22,078 nucleotides of DNA from an uncultured Eubacterium sp. (GTDB lineage: Bacteria > Bacillota > Clostridia > Lachnospirales > Lachnospiraceae). The stretch spans positions 1 to 22,078 of the forward strand of contig CAJUIH010000059.1 of NCBI GenBank assembly GCA_910586045.1, read 5' to 3'. The position numbers were made by a program, and so were the translations under genes. This document shows positions 1 to 7,468 of the stretch, one piece after another (the first letter of the stretch is position 1; each line of letters opens with the position of its first letter). The notes below the pieces were generated by a model. It made no database searches. It had not been told where the DNA came from and saw nothing but the letters and a program-made list of their open reading frames with translations.

Positions 1-155
1 CTTAGGTAACCGGGCAGAATACTAAGGGCTTCTAACCATTCTTCCAAAGCCGCCAGCAAGCCGGGCAAACCGTCTCTCCCAGCTAATCTTGGCATGCTTT
101 CCAACTGGTATCCTATACGTAATCGTAATATGTAAAATGGATTCGTGAAATTTTG
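1..155 (-). other. Degenerate or partial minus-strand reading frame at window edge
   Basis: On the minus strand one frame is open from a stop at 158-156 to the window edge, about 51 codons, with an internal ATG at 95-93. Its composition is protein-like, containing GYQLESMPRLAG and LAALEEWLEAL. A second minus frame is open across the same bases and starts at 324 inside the inverted repeat arm, so that one is probably spurious. I do not recognise a family. It could be the 3' or internal part of a decayed gene or of an insertion sequence lying to the left. No convincing ribosome site precedes the ATG. Confidence 0.2.
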
Positions 156-280
156 TCAGCCATTTATTTGCTGTGTGCTTGGCAAAAACCGGAGGTGCAC
201 CGGCGTACAGTGAGGATTTTTGCCATGTGCTATCGGAAAAATAGACAAGTGAAACTATGAGATATTTAGTGGCCGATGTA

Positions 281-521
281 CGAGTGCCTTGTAAAGTCAA
301 AAATTGTATCAAAACAACAAGCACTCAGTATATAGTATATTATACCAATTACAAATACTAAATGTAGATTTTATGCTTTGCATCGTCCATTATTGTATTA
401 AATATATTACTGAAATTAGTCATATTTATAATATGTTACATTACTGATAGGCAGCTATAAATACTTTTTCAAGCGTTCAAAATGATATTTTGATACAGTT
501 TTGGACTTAACAAGGCACTAG
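281..521. repeat. 241-bp AT-rich element bounded by 34-bp inverted repeats
   Basis: The left arm 281-314 and the right arm 488-521 are inverted copies that match at 30 of 34 positions. Both read inward with the core AGTGCCTTGT then TGTATCAAAA. The 173-bp centre is strongly AT-rich and has no credible gene. The arrangement resembles a MITE or the remnant ends of an insertion sequence. I see no clear target-site duplication outside the arms, so the mobile interpretation is inference. Confidence 0.5.
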
Positions 522-657
522 AGTGTGTTACGTAGAATTAGAGAAGACCAGCCGGAGCCGCAAGCCAGACCCGCATCCCTCATCCGGCGTGGCGTCCCCC
601 AGTCAAAACGTAACACCAAATTACCATAACCGCTGCGAAAAAAAATAAGGTATTTAC

Positions 658-686
658 TTGCCAGATGATCTGTGATGCAGTAAAAT
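658..686 (+). promoter_or_regulatory. Candidate sigma-A promoter for the C39/LRR gene
   Basis: TTGCCA at 658-663 and TAAAAT at 681-686 are separated by exactly 17 bases, close to the vegetative consensus. This is the best match in the gene-poor stretch ahead of the first gene. The rest of 522-765 shows a GC-richer patch (about 545-600) with no gene that I can support. Confidence 0.45.
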
Positions 687-710
687 AAGGATAGTCTGGT
701 TTATCAAGAC

Positions 711-735
711 TCTGCTTTTGGCACTTAAAAGCAGA
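711..735 (+). promoter_or_regulatory. 5' leader hairpin ahead of the C39/LRR gene
   Basis: A perfect 9-bp stem (711-719 with 727-735) encloses a 7-base loop. It lies between the candidate promoter and the first gene. No T-run follows, so it is not a terminator. It may stabilise the messenger or affect translation. Confidence 0.35.
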
Positions 736-804
736 AAGCGCATGGAGAAATGGGTTTAAGGGAGGATGGTTTACACATTTATGGAAGAAACGGAGCAAAT
801 AAAA

Positions 805-2013
805 ATGCCTGTGCAGGATCAGCGCGCAGGTGTGTTAAGGGGCAACAAAAAACGCTGGATCTGTTTATGGACTTGTTTGTGTATGCTGCTGCAGGTAGTT
901 TCCGGTGCGGTATGCGCGGCGGCAGAGCGGACGACGGCAACTGCCGTGACGTTTTCGGCACTGAATGACGAATCCGTGTTTATCCGGCAGTCTAAGGCAA
1001 AATGGTGCACACTGGCATCCGCCGTGATGATGGTGCGCAGGGCCGCAATGCTGTCTGGAAATGAGATGTGGCGAAACATTGACGAAGCGTCTGTGCGAGG
1101 GGATGCATGGGTGGAAAATGCAGGACTTAAATGGGATTTTCAAACGGCCGGCATTACGGTCGCACACAAAAATCTGACATCTGTGGACGAATTAAAGAAC
1201 GTGCTCGAACAGCATCCGGAAGGCGTCGTATTATATGATTCCGACAAGCCGCATGCGATTTTGGTTACCGATTATACAAACGGCGTGTTTTATTGTTCTG
1301 ATCCGGGGCAGGCAAACCTGTCCGGCAGATATCCGATTTCGAAAGCGTCTATTACGGCGGAATCCGCGGATTGGTACTGGTATGTAAAAAGCCCGTCTAA
1401 TCTGACGGTACAAATGGATGACCCGTTGGGAATAGAGATTGGAAGCGGCGGTCTGGCAGGTTCGGATAAAATGGATAACTTCCAGTTAAATGGAAATCTG
1501 CCGGGAAACGGAACGATTACAGAGGATGAAAATCAAACCGGTTCTGACAGCAATGCGGTTTATGGACAGGAATATACGTCCGGCAGCCTGAAGTACCGTG
1601 TGATACATGAAAAAGGAAATGCGGCGGTCTGTCTCGGGTTCGCAAAGGCCAAGACGACAGCGGTGATTCCGGCGGAAGTGAAGCTGAACGGTAAAAAATA
1701 TAAAGTTGTACAGATTGCAGACCGTGCGTTTGAAAATAGTGCGAAACTAAAATCCATTACAATCGGAACGCATGTAACGTCCATTGGAGAGCGTGCATTC
1801 GCCAATTGCAAAAAATTAAATAAAATTATCATACTTGCGGAAAAACTGCAAAAAATTGGTACCGGCGCGTTTGATCAGGTATATAAAAAAGTACAGATCA
1901 ATCTTGAGGCAGACCTGTCAGATACCATAAGACAAACGGACTTGATCGGAACGTTTGCGGCCTTGCTTACAGGGACGTCCTTGCCAGGCGCGGCAACGGT
2001 AAAAATTAATTAA
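805..2013 (+). CDS. Secreted papain-fold (C39-like) protein with BspA-type LRR tail
   Basis: Predicted exported protein of 402 residues. The start at 805 is preferred because CGGAG lies 9 bases upstream. ATG 766 abuts GGAGG with no spacing, and ATG 781 is the other option. The N terminus has a basic stretch (NKKR) then a hydrophobic segment ending VCAAA, a typical signal peptide. Residues about 55-195 look like a C39-type papain fold: a Cys in KAKWCTLAS (about residue 68), a His in KPHAILVTDY (about 150) and SDPG (about 166), so a catalytic triad is plausible. After a Gly/Asn/Ser-rich linker, residues about 250-350 carry BspA-like LRR_5 repeats (IADRAFENSAKLKSITIG, then IGERAFANC). Such repeats often mediate surface adhesion or protein binding. 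Whether it cleaves peptides, and which ones, cannot be told. It stands alone, 106 bases before the lytic transglycosylase. Confidence 0.75.
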   Translation: MPVQDQRAGVLRGNKKRWICLWTCLCMLLQVVSGAVCAAAERTTATAVTFSALNDESVFIRQSKAKWCTLASAVMMVRRAAMLSGNEMWRNIDEASVRGDAWVENAGLKWDFQTAGITVAHKNLTSVDELKNVLEQHPEGVVLYDSDKPHAILVTDYTNGVFYCSDPGQANLSGRYPISKASITAESADWYWYVKSPSNLTVQMDDPLGIEIGSGGLAGSDKMDNFQLNGNLPGNGTITEDENQTGSDSNAVYGQEYTSGSLKYRVIHEKGNAAVCLGFAKAKTTAVIPAEVKLNGKKYKVVQIADRAFENSAKLKSITIGTHVTSIGERAFANCKKLNKIIILAEKLQKIGTGAFDQVYKKVQINLEADLSDTIRQTDLIGTFAALLTGTSLPGAATVKIN

Positions 2014-2119
2014 AATAAATATAAGAAATGGTCAGAATGCGGTATTTATCATGCATCCATACAAGATAAAAGCGTAATGGAACGATAGGGAAAAGTGCCG
2101 GGAAAGGAAGAGGGTTCTT

Positions 2120-3151
2120 ATGAATATCAATGCGGTAACGGGTGTGGACAGCACACAGACAGCGGCGGTAGAAAATAATGCGAATACGAGTACCTATTTT
2201 TCGAATTATATGAATCAGGCATCGCTTAGTTATGGCGATTATTTGGAGCAGATTTTTGATAAAGCTTCCAGTACCTATCATGTATCGAAAGATTTGCTTA
2301 AAGCGATGGCAAAGGCGGAGTCCAGTTTCGACGCAAAGGCGACCTCCCACTGCGGGGCAATGGGCATTATGCAGCTTATGCCGGGGACAGCCGCGTCTTT
2401 GGGTGTGACAAACGCTTATGATCCGGAACAGAATATTATGGGCGGCGCACAGTATATCAGCCGTTTGCTGGAAAAATATAATAATAATTTATCTTATGCG
2501 GTTGCAGCTTATAACGCGGGCAGCGGCAATGTTGACAAATATGGAGGGATACCGCCGTTTAAGGAAACACAGGGATATGTCGCGAAAGTATTAAGCTATA
2601 TGCAAGAAGGCGTGACGATTCCGGGTTCGAGTACAGCGGGAACCCCGGCCGCACAGACAGCATCCCTGATGGGGTATGGAAACAATACGGCAGGATCCGG
2701 GCAGACGGCTTTGTATGGATCCGCACCGGCGGCGCTTTCGTCAGGACAAAGTAATCTGATCCAGGAACTTTTGAATAAATATTTTGATTACGATGATTAT
2801 TTGGAATTTCTGCAGTTGTTTACCAAAGCGATTTATGAGAAATTAACGGGAACCGAGCTTGGGACGCAGCTTGCGAAGACCGGGGAAGAGGGACAAAAAG
2901 AAAACCAAAAAACCGGGCAGGGCACACAGCAAACCGTACAGGGTACGGGAACCGTACAGGATATACAAAGTATGGCGGATGCCGGTACAAGCCAGGCAAA
3001 GGTACTGACGATGAAAGTAAAGGGCGCGGACGGCACAGTGAATACATACCGCCAGCAGCCGTCGCAAAACGGGGAAGCAATGAAAGCCTATCAGTATATG
3101 ACGGCCGGCGGACAAAATCAGATGAAGATTTTTATGAATAAGACCGTTTAA
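2120..3151 (+). CDS. Lytic transglycosylase (SLT domain)
   Basis: A 343-residue peptidoglycan lytic transglycosylase that would cut the MurNAc-GlcNAc bond and leave a 1,6-anhydro end. The SLT domain spans roughly residues 45-165. The catalytic glutamate is E67 in KAESSFD, followed by the conserved GIMQLMPGTA (from about 83) and AYNAGSGNV (about 131). A purine-rich ribosome site (GGAAGAGGG) precedes ATG 2120. The C-terminal half is a Gly/Ala/Ser- then Gln/Thr-rich linker with no recognised domain. The N terminus is polar, with no signal peptide or membrane anchor. Some Firmicute relatives that look similar are linked to flagella or other secretion machines, but no such genes are in this window. 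Family assignment is firm; location and role are not. Confidence 0.85.
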   Translation: MNINAVTGVDSTQTAAVENNANTSTYFSNYMNQASLSYGDYLEQIFDKASSTYHVSKDLLKAMAKAESSFDAKATSHCGAMGIMQLMPGTAASLGVTNAYDPEQNIMGGAQYISRLLEKYNNNLSYAVAAYNAGSGNVDKYGGIPPFKETQGYVAKVLSYMQEGVTIPGSSTAGTPAAQTASLMGYGNNTAGSGQTALYGSAPAALSSGQSNLIQELLNKYFDYDDYLEFLQLFTKAIYEKLTGTELGTQLAKTGEEGQKENQKTGQGTQQTVQGTGTVQDIQSMADAGTSQAKVLTMKVKGADGTVNTYRQQPSQNGEAMKAYQYMTAGGQNQMKIFMNKTV

Positions 3152-3269
3152 AATGTTTTCCGATTGCCTAAACGATAGGAACGGTCTGTATGATGTACAA
3201 GGTGAAATAACGCAATATTTCTGATTTTGTTATATTTTATTGTAAAAAAACGGAAAGGGGCACAGAATA

Positions 3270-3686
3270 ATGAAAATCGCAGTTACTTATGAAAATGGCA
3301 GCGTGTTCCAGCATTTTGGGCATACAGAGCAGTTTAAGGTTTATGAGGTTACAGACAATCAGATTACCAGTCAAGAGATCCTGGATACGAACGGGCAGGG
3401 ACATGGCGCATTGGCGGGATTTTTGACCGGGGCAGGGGTAGAAGTGTTGATTTGCGGCGGTATCGGCGGCGGCGCGCAGGCTGCTTTGGCGCAGGCGGGA
3501 ATCCGTCTCTACGGCGGGGTATCCGGCAGCGCGGACGAAGCGGTCAGGGCGTTATTGGCAGGAAAACTTGCCTTTGATCCGGATGTGCAGTGCAGCCATC
3601 ATGGAGAAAGGCACACATGTGCGGGGCATGAAGAAAGGCATTCGTGCGGCGGACATGACGGCCATGCATGCGGCGGGCATGTATAG
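3270..3686 (+). CDS. NifX/NifB-type FeMo-cofactor domain protein with Cys/His-rich tail
   Basis: A 138-residue protein whose first 105 residues match the dinitrogenase iron-molybdenum cofactor biosynthesis fold (MTH1175-like): MKIAVTYENG at the start, FGHTEQFKVYEV, and CGGIGGGAQAALAQAGI near residues 62-78. Small members of this family bind iron-sulfur or molybdenum-iron clusters, and many are not linked to nitrogen fixation. Residues 106-138 form a tail with Cys at 108, 117, 126 and 134 and eight or more His, with repeated CxGH/CGGH pairs. This suggests metal binding. The ribosome site (GGAAAGGGG) is strong. No nif genes are nearby, so a role in metal or cluster handling is inference. Confidence 0.8.
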   Translation: MKIAVTYENGSVFQHFGHTEQFKVYEVTDNQITSQEILDTNGQGHGALAGFLTGAGVEVLICGGIGGGAQAALAQAGIRLYGGVSGSADEAVRALLAGKLAFDPDVQCSHHGERHTCAGHEERHSCGGHDGHACGGHV

Positions 3687-3815
3687 AATATAAGAACAGC
3701 ATACAGAGCCATTGCGGGGTACGTACATTTGGGGCTGTCGTACTAAAAAAGTACAGCAAAATAGAGTAGTTAAATTTTTATATTTACGATATTTTGTATG
3801 TATCTGCTTAGTGCC

Positions 3816-3846
3816 ACAACCCCATTTGATGAACAGAAAGGGTTGT
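3816..3846 (+). promoter_or_regulatory. Hairpin covering the xylulokinase ribosome site
   Basis: ACAACCC at 3816-3822 pairs perfectly with GGGTTGT at 3840-3846 across a 17-base loop. The right arm overlaps AAAGGG (3837-3842), the only ribosome-site candidate for the kinase start at 3857, which is already distant (14 bases). Folding would hide that site, so translation of the kinase may be controlled or simply weak. Confidence 0.3.
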
Positions 3847-3856
3847 AAAATTTGAT

Positions 3857-5338
3857 ATGAACTGCATACTGGGAATTGATTTAGGTACGTCAAGCGTTAA
3901 GGCGATGTTATTGGATCCGGAACAGGGAGTGGCCGGCGTACAGGCACAGGCCTATACGGTAGAAATTCCGCAGCCCGGTTATGCGCAGCAGCAGCCGGAG
4001 CAATGGTGGGATGCGCTTTGCAAGACACTGGCGGCGTTAAAGGAAGCAAACCAAGAGGCATTTGCCCGCATCCAGGCGGTTGGGCTGTCCGGGCAGATGC
4101 ATGGCCTTGTTTTGCTGGACCAAAATGGAACTGTGCTGCGTCCGGCCATACTTTGGCTGGATCAGCGTTCCGAAGCAGAATGCATGCAGATTCGGCAAAA
4201 AATAGCGGAAAATGGCTGGGACAGCCTATTGGAAAACCCGATCTTTCCGGGATTTGCGTTTCCGTCCCTGCTGTGGGTCAAAAAGCACGAACCGTCGGTT
4301 TATGAAAAAATAGCCTGTGTGATGCAGCCAAAGGATTATATCCGTTACCGCCTGACCGGACTGGCTGGGGCGGAAGTGACCGATGCGTCGGCGTCTTTGC
4401 TGTTTGCCGTCGGCGAAAGACAGTGGGCGGAACCGGTTATGGAGGCCTTTGGAATCGATCGCGGTATCTTTCCAGATTGTCATGAGTCAATGGACATCGC
4501 CGGAAGTGTCGCTACCAAGGCGCAGGAACAGACCGGGTTAAAAGCAGGGATTCCGGTTGTTTATGGGGCAGGCGACCAGCAGTGCCAGAGTATCGGCAAC
4601 GGCGTAGCCGCAAAAGGGCAGGCAATCTGTAATATCGGCACGGGCGGCCAGATTTCCGTATTTTCAGACCAAAACCGCTACGATCCGCTGCTGCGCACCC
4701 ATACGTTCTGCCACTGCTTCGGGCAGGCTTATACGATTTATGGGGCGATGCTTTGTGCGGGAATGGCGCTGGATTGGCTGAAAAATAAAATCCTGCATGA
4801 ACAAAGCTTTGCGGCATTAAGCGAAAAGGCCGCGGAAGCGGAACCGGGCAGCAGGGGCCTGTTGTTTTTGCCGTATCTGGCGGGGGAGAGGACGCCGCAT
4901 ATGAATGCAAACGCAGCGGGTATGTTTTTTGGACTCAAGCTGTCCCAGGACGAGCGGCATATGGCGCGGGCGGTTATGGAGGGCGTGACGTTTGCGCTGA
5001 AAGATTCGCTTGGAATTATTGAAAACCTGGTGGATGAAAAAGATTTTTCCATGATTGCTTCCGGCGGTGCATGTGCTTCTCCGGTGTGGCTGCAGATGCA
5101 GGCGGATATTTTTAACCGGCCGGTGCGTGTATGCAGGGTGAAAGAACAGGCGTGTCTGGGCGCGGCGATTCTGGCTGGCGTGGGCAGCGGGATTTTGGAC
5201 GGGATCGCGCAAGCTTGCCAGAAGTTTGTGGCTTATGATGAAGTTTTGTATGAACCGGACTGCGGGCGTGCAGCGTATTATGAAGCGCAGTATGAGAAGT
5301 TCCGCGCGTTGTATGGACGGGTGGAGAGTTTGTTTTAG
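3857..5338 (+). CDS. xylB: Xylulokinase-type FGGY sugar kinase
   Basis: A 493-residue FGGY-family carbohydrate kinase, most like xylulokinase, which phosphorylates D-xylulose to xylulose 5-phosphate with ATP. Visible landmarks are the N-terminal phosphate loop GIDLGTSSVK (residues 6-15), SGQMHGLVLLD (78-88, with the MHG typical of xylulokinases), LWLDQRS (99-105), GAGDQQC with the probable catalytic Asp at 240, NIGTGGQ (259-265), and the C-terminal GGACASPVWLQMQADIFNRP segment. Length is normal for the family. No xylose isomerase, transporter or regulator lies nearby, so the true substrate could be another ketose. The gene stands alone, with a hairpin terminator downstream. Confidence 0.85.
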   Translation: MNCILGIDLGTSSVKAMLLDPEQGVAGVQAQAYTVEIPQPGYAQQQPEQWWDALCKTLAALKEANQEAFARIQAVGLSGQMHGLVLLDQNGTVLRPAILWLDQRSEAECMQIRQKIAENGWDSLLENPIFPGFAFPSLLWVKKHEPSVYEKIACVMQPKDYIRYRLTGLAGAEVTDASASLLFAVGERQWAEPVMEAFGIDRGIFPDCHESMDIAGSVATKAQEQTGLKAGIPVVYGAGDQQCQSIGNGVAAKGQAICNIGTGGQISVFSDQNRYDPLLRTHTFCHCFGQAYTIYGAMLCAGMALDWLKNKILHEQSFAALSEKAAEAEPGSRGLLFLPYLAGERTPHMNANAAGMFFGLKLSQDERHMARAVMEGVTFALKDSLGIIENLVDEKDFSMIASGGACASPVWLQMQADIFNRPVRVCRVKEQACLGAAILAGVGSGILDGIAQACQKFVAYDEVLYEPDCGRAAYYEAQYEKFRALYGRVESLF

Positions 5339-5391
5339 TGCGGGTTTGCTTGCATGATTGCGGTGGCTTGATTAGATAAGATCATTCTATA

Positions 5392-5428
5392 AAAACATCG
5401 AAACTAAAGATTGGTTTCGATGTTTTTT
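5392..5428 (+). terminator. Rho-independent terminator after the sugar kinase
   Basis: AACATCGAAAC (5394-5404) pairs perfectly with GTTTCGATGTT (5414-5424) around a 9-base loop, and flanking A and T residues extend the stem. A T-run to 5428 follows. It separates the kinase from the polysaccharide operon. Confidence 0.85.
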
Positions 5429-5501
5429 GTATGGAACAATACAGACAACGTTTTGATGAAATTGGAGCAATCTGCTTTTTTAATCTAAAAAATTCTTTTG
5501 C

Positions 5502-5526
5502 ATAACATTTTCATATAAAATGTTAT
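5502..5526. promoter_or_regulatory. Palindrome, possible operator (related to 5773-5831)
   Basis: ATAACATTTT (5502-5511) and AAAATGTTAT (5517-5526) form a perfect 10-bp inverted repeat with a 5-base centre. With the preceding C, the half site CATAACATTTT differs by one base from CATAACAATTT inside the large hairpin at 5773-5831. Both flank the candidate promoter, as expected for sites bound by the downstream XRE protein. That link is inference. Confidence 0.35.
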
Positions 5527-5586
5527 CTATAAGTATTTTATACGAACTCTTCTTTTTTTGCAATACTTAAATAAAAATTGGAATTA

Positions 5587-5616
5587 TTTACATGTTTTTA
5601 TAGGCTTTACTACAAT
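5587..5616 (+). promoter_or_regulatory. Candidate promoter of the polysaccharide operon
   Basis: TTTACA (5587-5592) and TACAAT (5611-5616) are 18 bases apart in a strongly AT-rich stretch. Transcription from here would give a leader of roughly 270 bases before the XRE gene. Other AT-rich hexamers nearby could also serve, so the exact site is uncertain. Confidence 0.35.
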
Positions 5617-5671
5617 AAATCTGGTAATAATCTACAATAAAATCGTAATTTTACACACCATAAGAGAATGG

Positions 5672-5743
5672 AACGGTTAAAAAACAGAAAGGAAAAACAA
5701 CCGTTTTTTTTACGGCCAAAGAAAACAGAAATACGGTTTTTTT
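5672..5743 (+). terminator. Attenuator-like leader hairpins with two T-runs
   Basis: AACGGTT (5672-5678) pairs with AACCGTT (5699-5705), followed directly by a run of T to 5711. The same AACCGT can instead pair with ACGGTT at 5733-5738, which is followed by a second T-run to 5743. An 18-20 base unit is also directly repeated (5673-5690 and 5712-5731, both ending AAAACAGAAA). Two mutually exclusive hairpins, each with a T-run, inside the presumed leader resemble an attenuator or antitermination region. Confidence 0.4.
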
Positions 5744-5772
5744 GCTTATTTTATGCTGGTTTTCGGCGTTTG

Positions 5773-5836
5773 AACTACGTATGGAAAGCATAACAATTTA
5801 TATGAAATTGTTATGCTTTCCATACGTAGTTTTTAT
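5773..5836. promoter_or_regulatory. Perfect 27-bp inverted repeat hairpin ahead of the XRE gene
   Basis: Bases 5773-5799 and 5805-5831 are exact reverse complements (27 of 27) around a 5-base loop, followed by TTTTATTT. The stem is mixed in composition and far longer than a usual terminator. It ends 64 bases before the XRE start. It could be a terminator or antiterminator element, a protein-binding palindrome or an mRNA processing site. Its inner half resembles the palindrome at 5502-5526. Confidence 0.6.
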
Positions 5837-5895
5837 TTAGATAAAATCAGGAAGCGGTCAGGGACACGGCATTTTTATGGGGAACGGAGGGGAAA

Positions 5896-6240
5896 ATGAA
5901 AGATTTGGATTATAAAAAAATGGGTATGAGGATCCGGCAGATCCGCAAAGCAAAAGGATGGTCGCAGGACGCGCTTGCGAAAAAGTGCGGCATCAGCATG
6001 TCTTTTTTGGGGCATATCGAACGGGGAACAAGGATTATGAGTCTGGAAACATTTGTAGGTATCTGCGGGGCGCTTGGCACTGGGGCGGATGAATTGCTGT
6101 GGGGAGGCGCGCACTTGTCAGACGCCGTGCTGGATATGTGGGATGCGTCTGGCCAGGAAGCGGGGAAAAAGCAGTCGGACAGTTATTCGATGTATGTCCG
6201 GATTATGAAATCTGTGGCGGATATTATGAATGAAGCGTAA
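5896..6240 (+). CDS. XRE-family helix-turn-helix regulator
   Basis: A 114-residue cytoplasmic DNA-binding protein. Residues about 10-66 form a Cro/C1-type domain: MRIRQIRKAKGWSQDALAKK, then the recognition segment CGISMSFLGHIERGTR, then LETFVGICGALGTGADELL. The remaining 45 residues are short and polar, with no recognised sensor domain. GGAGGGG gives a strong ribosome site. It is the first gene of the polysaccharide operon and overlaps the next start by 11 bases, so it is co-expressed with it. Control of its own promoter is likely, with palindromes at 5502-5526 and 5773-5831 as candidate sites. By position it recalls the use of XRE proteins such as SinR in matrix control, but no orthology is claimed. 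Confidence 0.85.
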   Translation: MKDLDYKKMGMRIRQIRKAKGWSQDALAKKCGISMSFLGHIERGTRIMSLETFVGICGALGTGADELLWGGAHLSDAVLDMWDASGQEAGKKQSDSYSMYVRIMKSVADIMNEA

Positions 6241-7468
6241 AAGAAAGCAGAAAAGAAAACGCGGACGGAATGTACCTGAAAAAGTTTTGGTACTGGCCTC
6301 TGTTGCTTCCATGATAGACCAGTTTAATCTGCCCAATATAAAATTGCTGCAGGAAATGGGGTACGAGGTGCATGTGGCATGCAATTTTAAAAACGGAAAT
6401 ACATGCGATACGGCGCAGGTTCTAAGTTTATCGAAACGTCTGCGCCGAATGCATGTGGCGCTGCATCAGTGGGATTGCCCAAGGAGCGTCTGTTCTGTGA
6501 AAAAGTGCTGGATTGCCTATCGGCAGATCCGGCGGTTATTGCGCAGGACCCCGTTTGCGTGGATGCACTGCCAGTCCCCGGTGGGCGGCGCGCTGGCAAG
6601 GATAGCGGCGCACCAGGCAGGGCTTCCGGTTATTTATACGGCGCATGGGTTTCATTTTTATAAAGGGGCGCCGTTTTGGAACTGGCTGCTGTATTATCCG
6701 GTGGAAAAGCTGCTGGCACGTTGGACAGACCAGTTGGTGACGGTCAATCGGGAGGATTATTGTTTTGCGGCCAGACATTTAAAAGCAGGAAAGATTGACC
6801 GGATCCCAGGAGTCGGGATTGATACGGCATATTTTGAAAATCTGCGGCGGGGGTGCGGCCTGCAAAGCGCCCGGCGGGCATTTTGCAAAAAATACAGGAT
6901 TCCAGAAGACGCGTGTGTGCTGCTGTCGGTTGGGGAGCTTAGCCGGCGGAAAAACCATAAGGCTGTGATTTCCGCGCTGGCACGGATACGGCAGGACCAT
7001 GTGTACTATATCATTTGCGGCCAGGGTCCTTATAGGAAAACACTCATGCGGTATGCCAGGAGGCTTGGCGTTTCTAAACGTGTCAGACTGATTGGCTTCC
7101 AAAAGGATGTGGGGGAGTTGTACCAAAATGCGGATGTATTTGTATTCCCATCCAGACAGGAGGGGATGCCGGTTGCGTTAATGGAAGCGATGGCGGCGGG
7201 GATGGCTTGTATTGTTTCGGATGTCAGGGGGAATCGGGAGCTGATCGGGACATTTTTCGGCGACAATGCGCAGCCATGTTTTGGCGGCATCCGGGTTTCT
7301 GTGCACCGCCCAAAACAGATGAGGCAGGCGGTACGGTATTTATCTGCAAATCCGCAGATTTGGCAGTTATGCGGGATGTTTAACCAAGAAAAAATACAAG
7401 GTTATGATATTGCGGTTGTACAAAAGCGGATGCGGCGGATCTATGACGGGATGGAAAAGTATGAGTAA
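6230..7468 (+). CDS. GT4-family glycosyltransferase
   Basis: A 412-residue cytoplasmic GT-B enzyme of family GT4, transferring a sugar from a nucleotide donor to a lipid-linked glycan. Donor and acceptor are unknown. The N-terminal Rossmann domain has VLVLASVASMIDQFNLPNI and TAHGFHFYKG (137-146), typical of EpsD/CapM-like capsule enzymes. The C-terminal donor domain has LSVGELSRRKNH, GQGPYRKTL, and the E-x7-E pair at E311 and E319 (EGMPVALMEAMAAG). The start at 6230 lies inside the end of the XRE gene and has only a weak ribosome site, so translational coupling is likely. It gives an unusual basic head (MKRKRKQKRKRGR), and the real start may lie slightly downstream. Confidence 0.85.
   Translation: MKRKRKQKRKRGRNVPEKVLVLASVASMIDQFNLPNIKLLQEMGYEVHVACNFKNGNTCDTAQVLSLSKRLRRMHVALHQWDCPRSVCSVKKCWIAYRQIRRLLRRTPFAWMHCQSPVGGALARIAAHQAGLPVIYTAHGFHFYKGAPFWNWLLYYPVEKLLARWTDQLVTVNREDYCFAARHLKAGKIDRIPGVGIDTAYFENLRRGCGLQSARRAFCKKYRIPEDACVLLSVGELSRRKNHKAVISALARIRQDHVYYIICGQGPYRKTLMRYARRLGVSKRVRLIGFQKDVGELYQNADVFVFPSRQEGMPVALMEAMAAGMACIVSDVRGNRELIGTFFGDNAQPCFGGIRVSVHRPKQMRQAVRYLSANPQIWQLCGMFNQEKIQGYDIAVVQKRMRRIYDGMEKYE

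Noticed and set aside
580..798. Minus-strand reading frame of 72 codons
   Set aside because: It has no ribosome site, no recognisable motif, and overlaps the promoter and leader of the C39/LRR gene. Treated as chance.
766..804. Longer N terminus for the C39/LRR protein starting at 766
   Set aside because: ATG 766 directly abuts GGAGG with no spacing. ATG 805 has a properly spaced site and leads straight into a signal peptide.
3141..3187. 8-bp inverted repeat (AGACCGTT / AACGGTCT) after the lytic transglycosylase, considered as a terminator
   Set aside because: The loop is 31 bases and no T-run follows, so a terminator is not supported.
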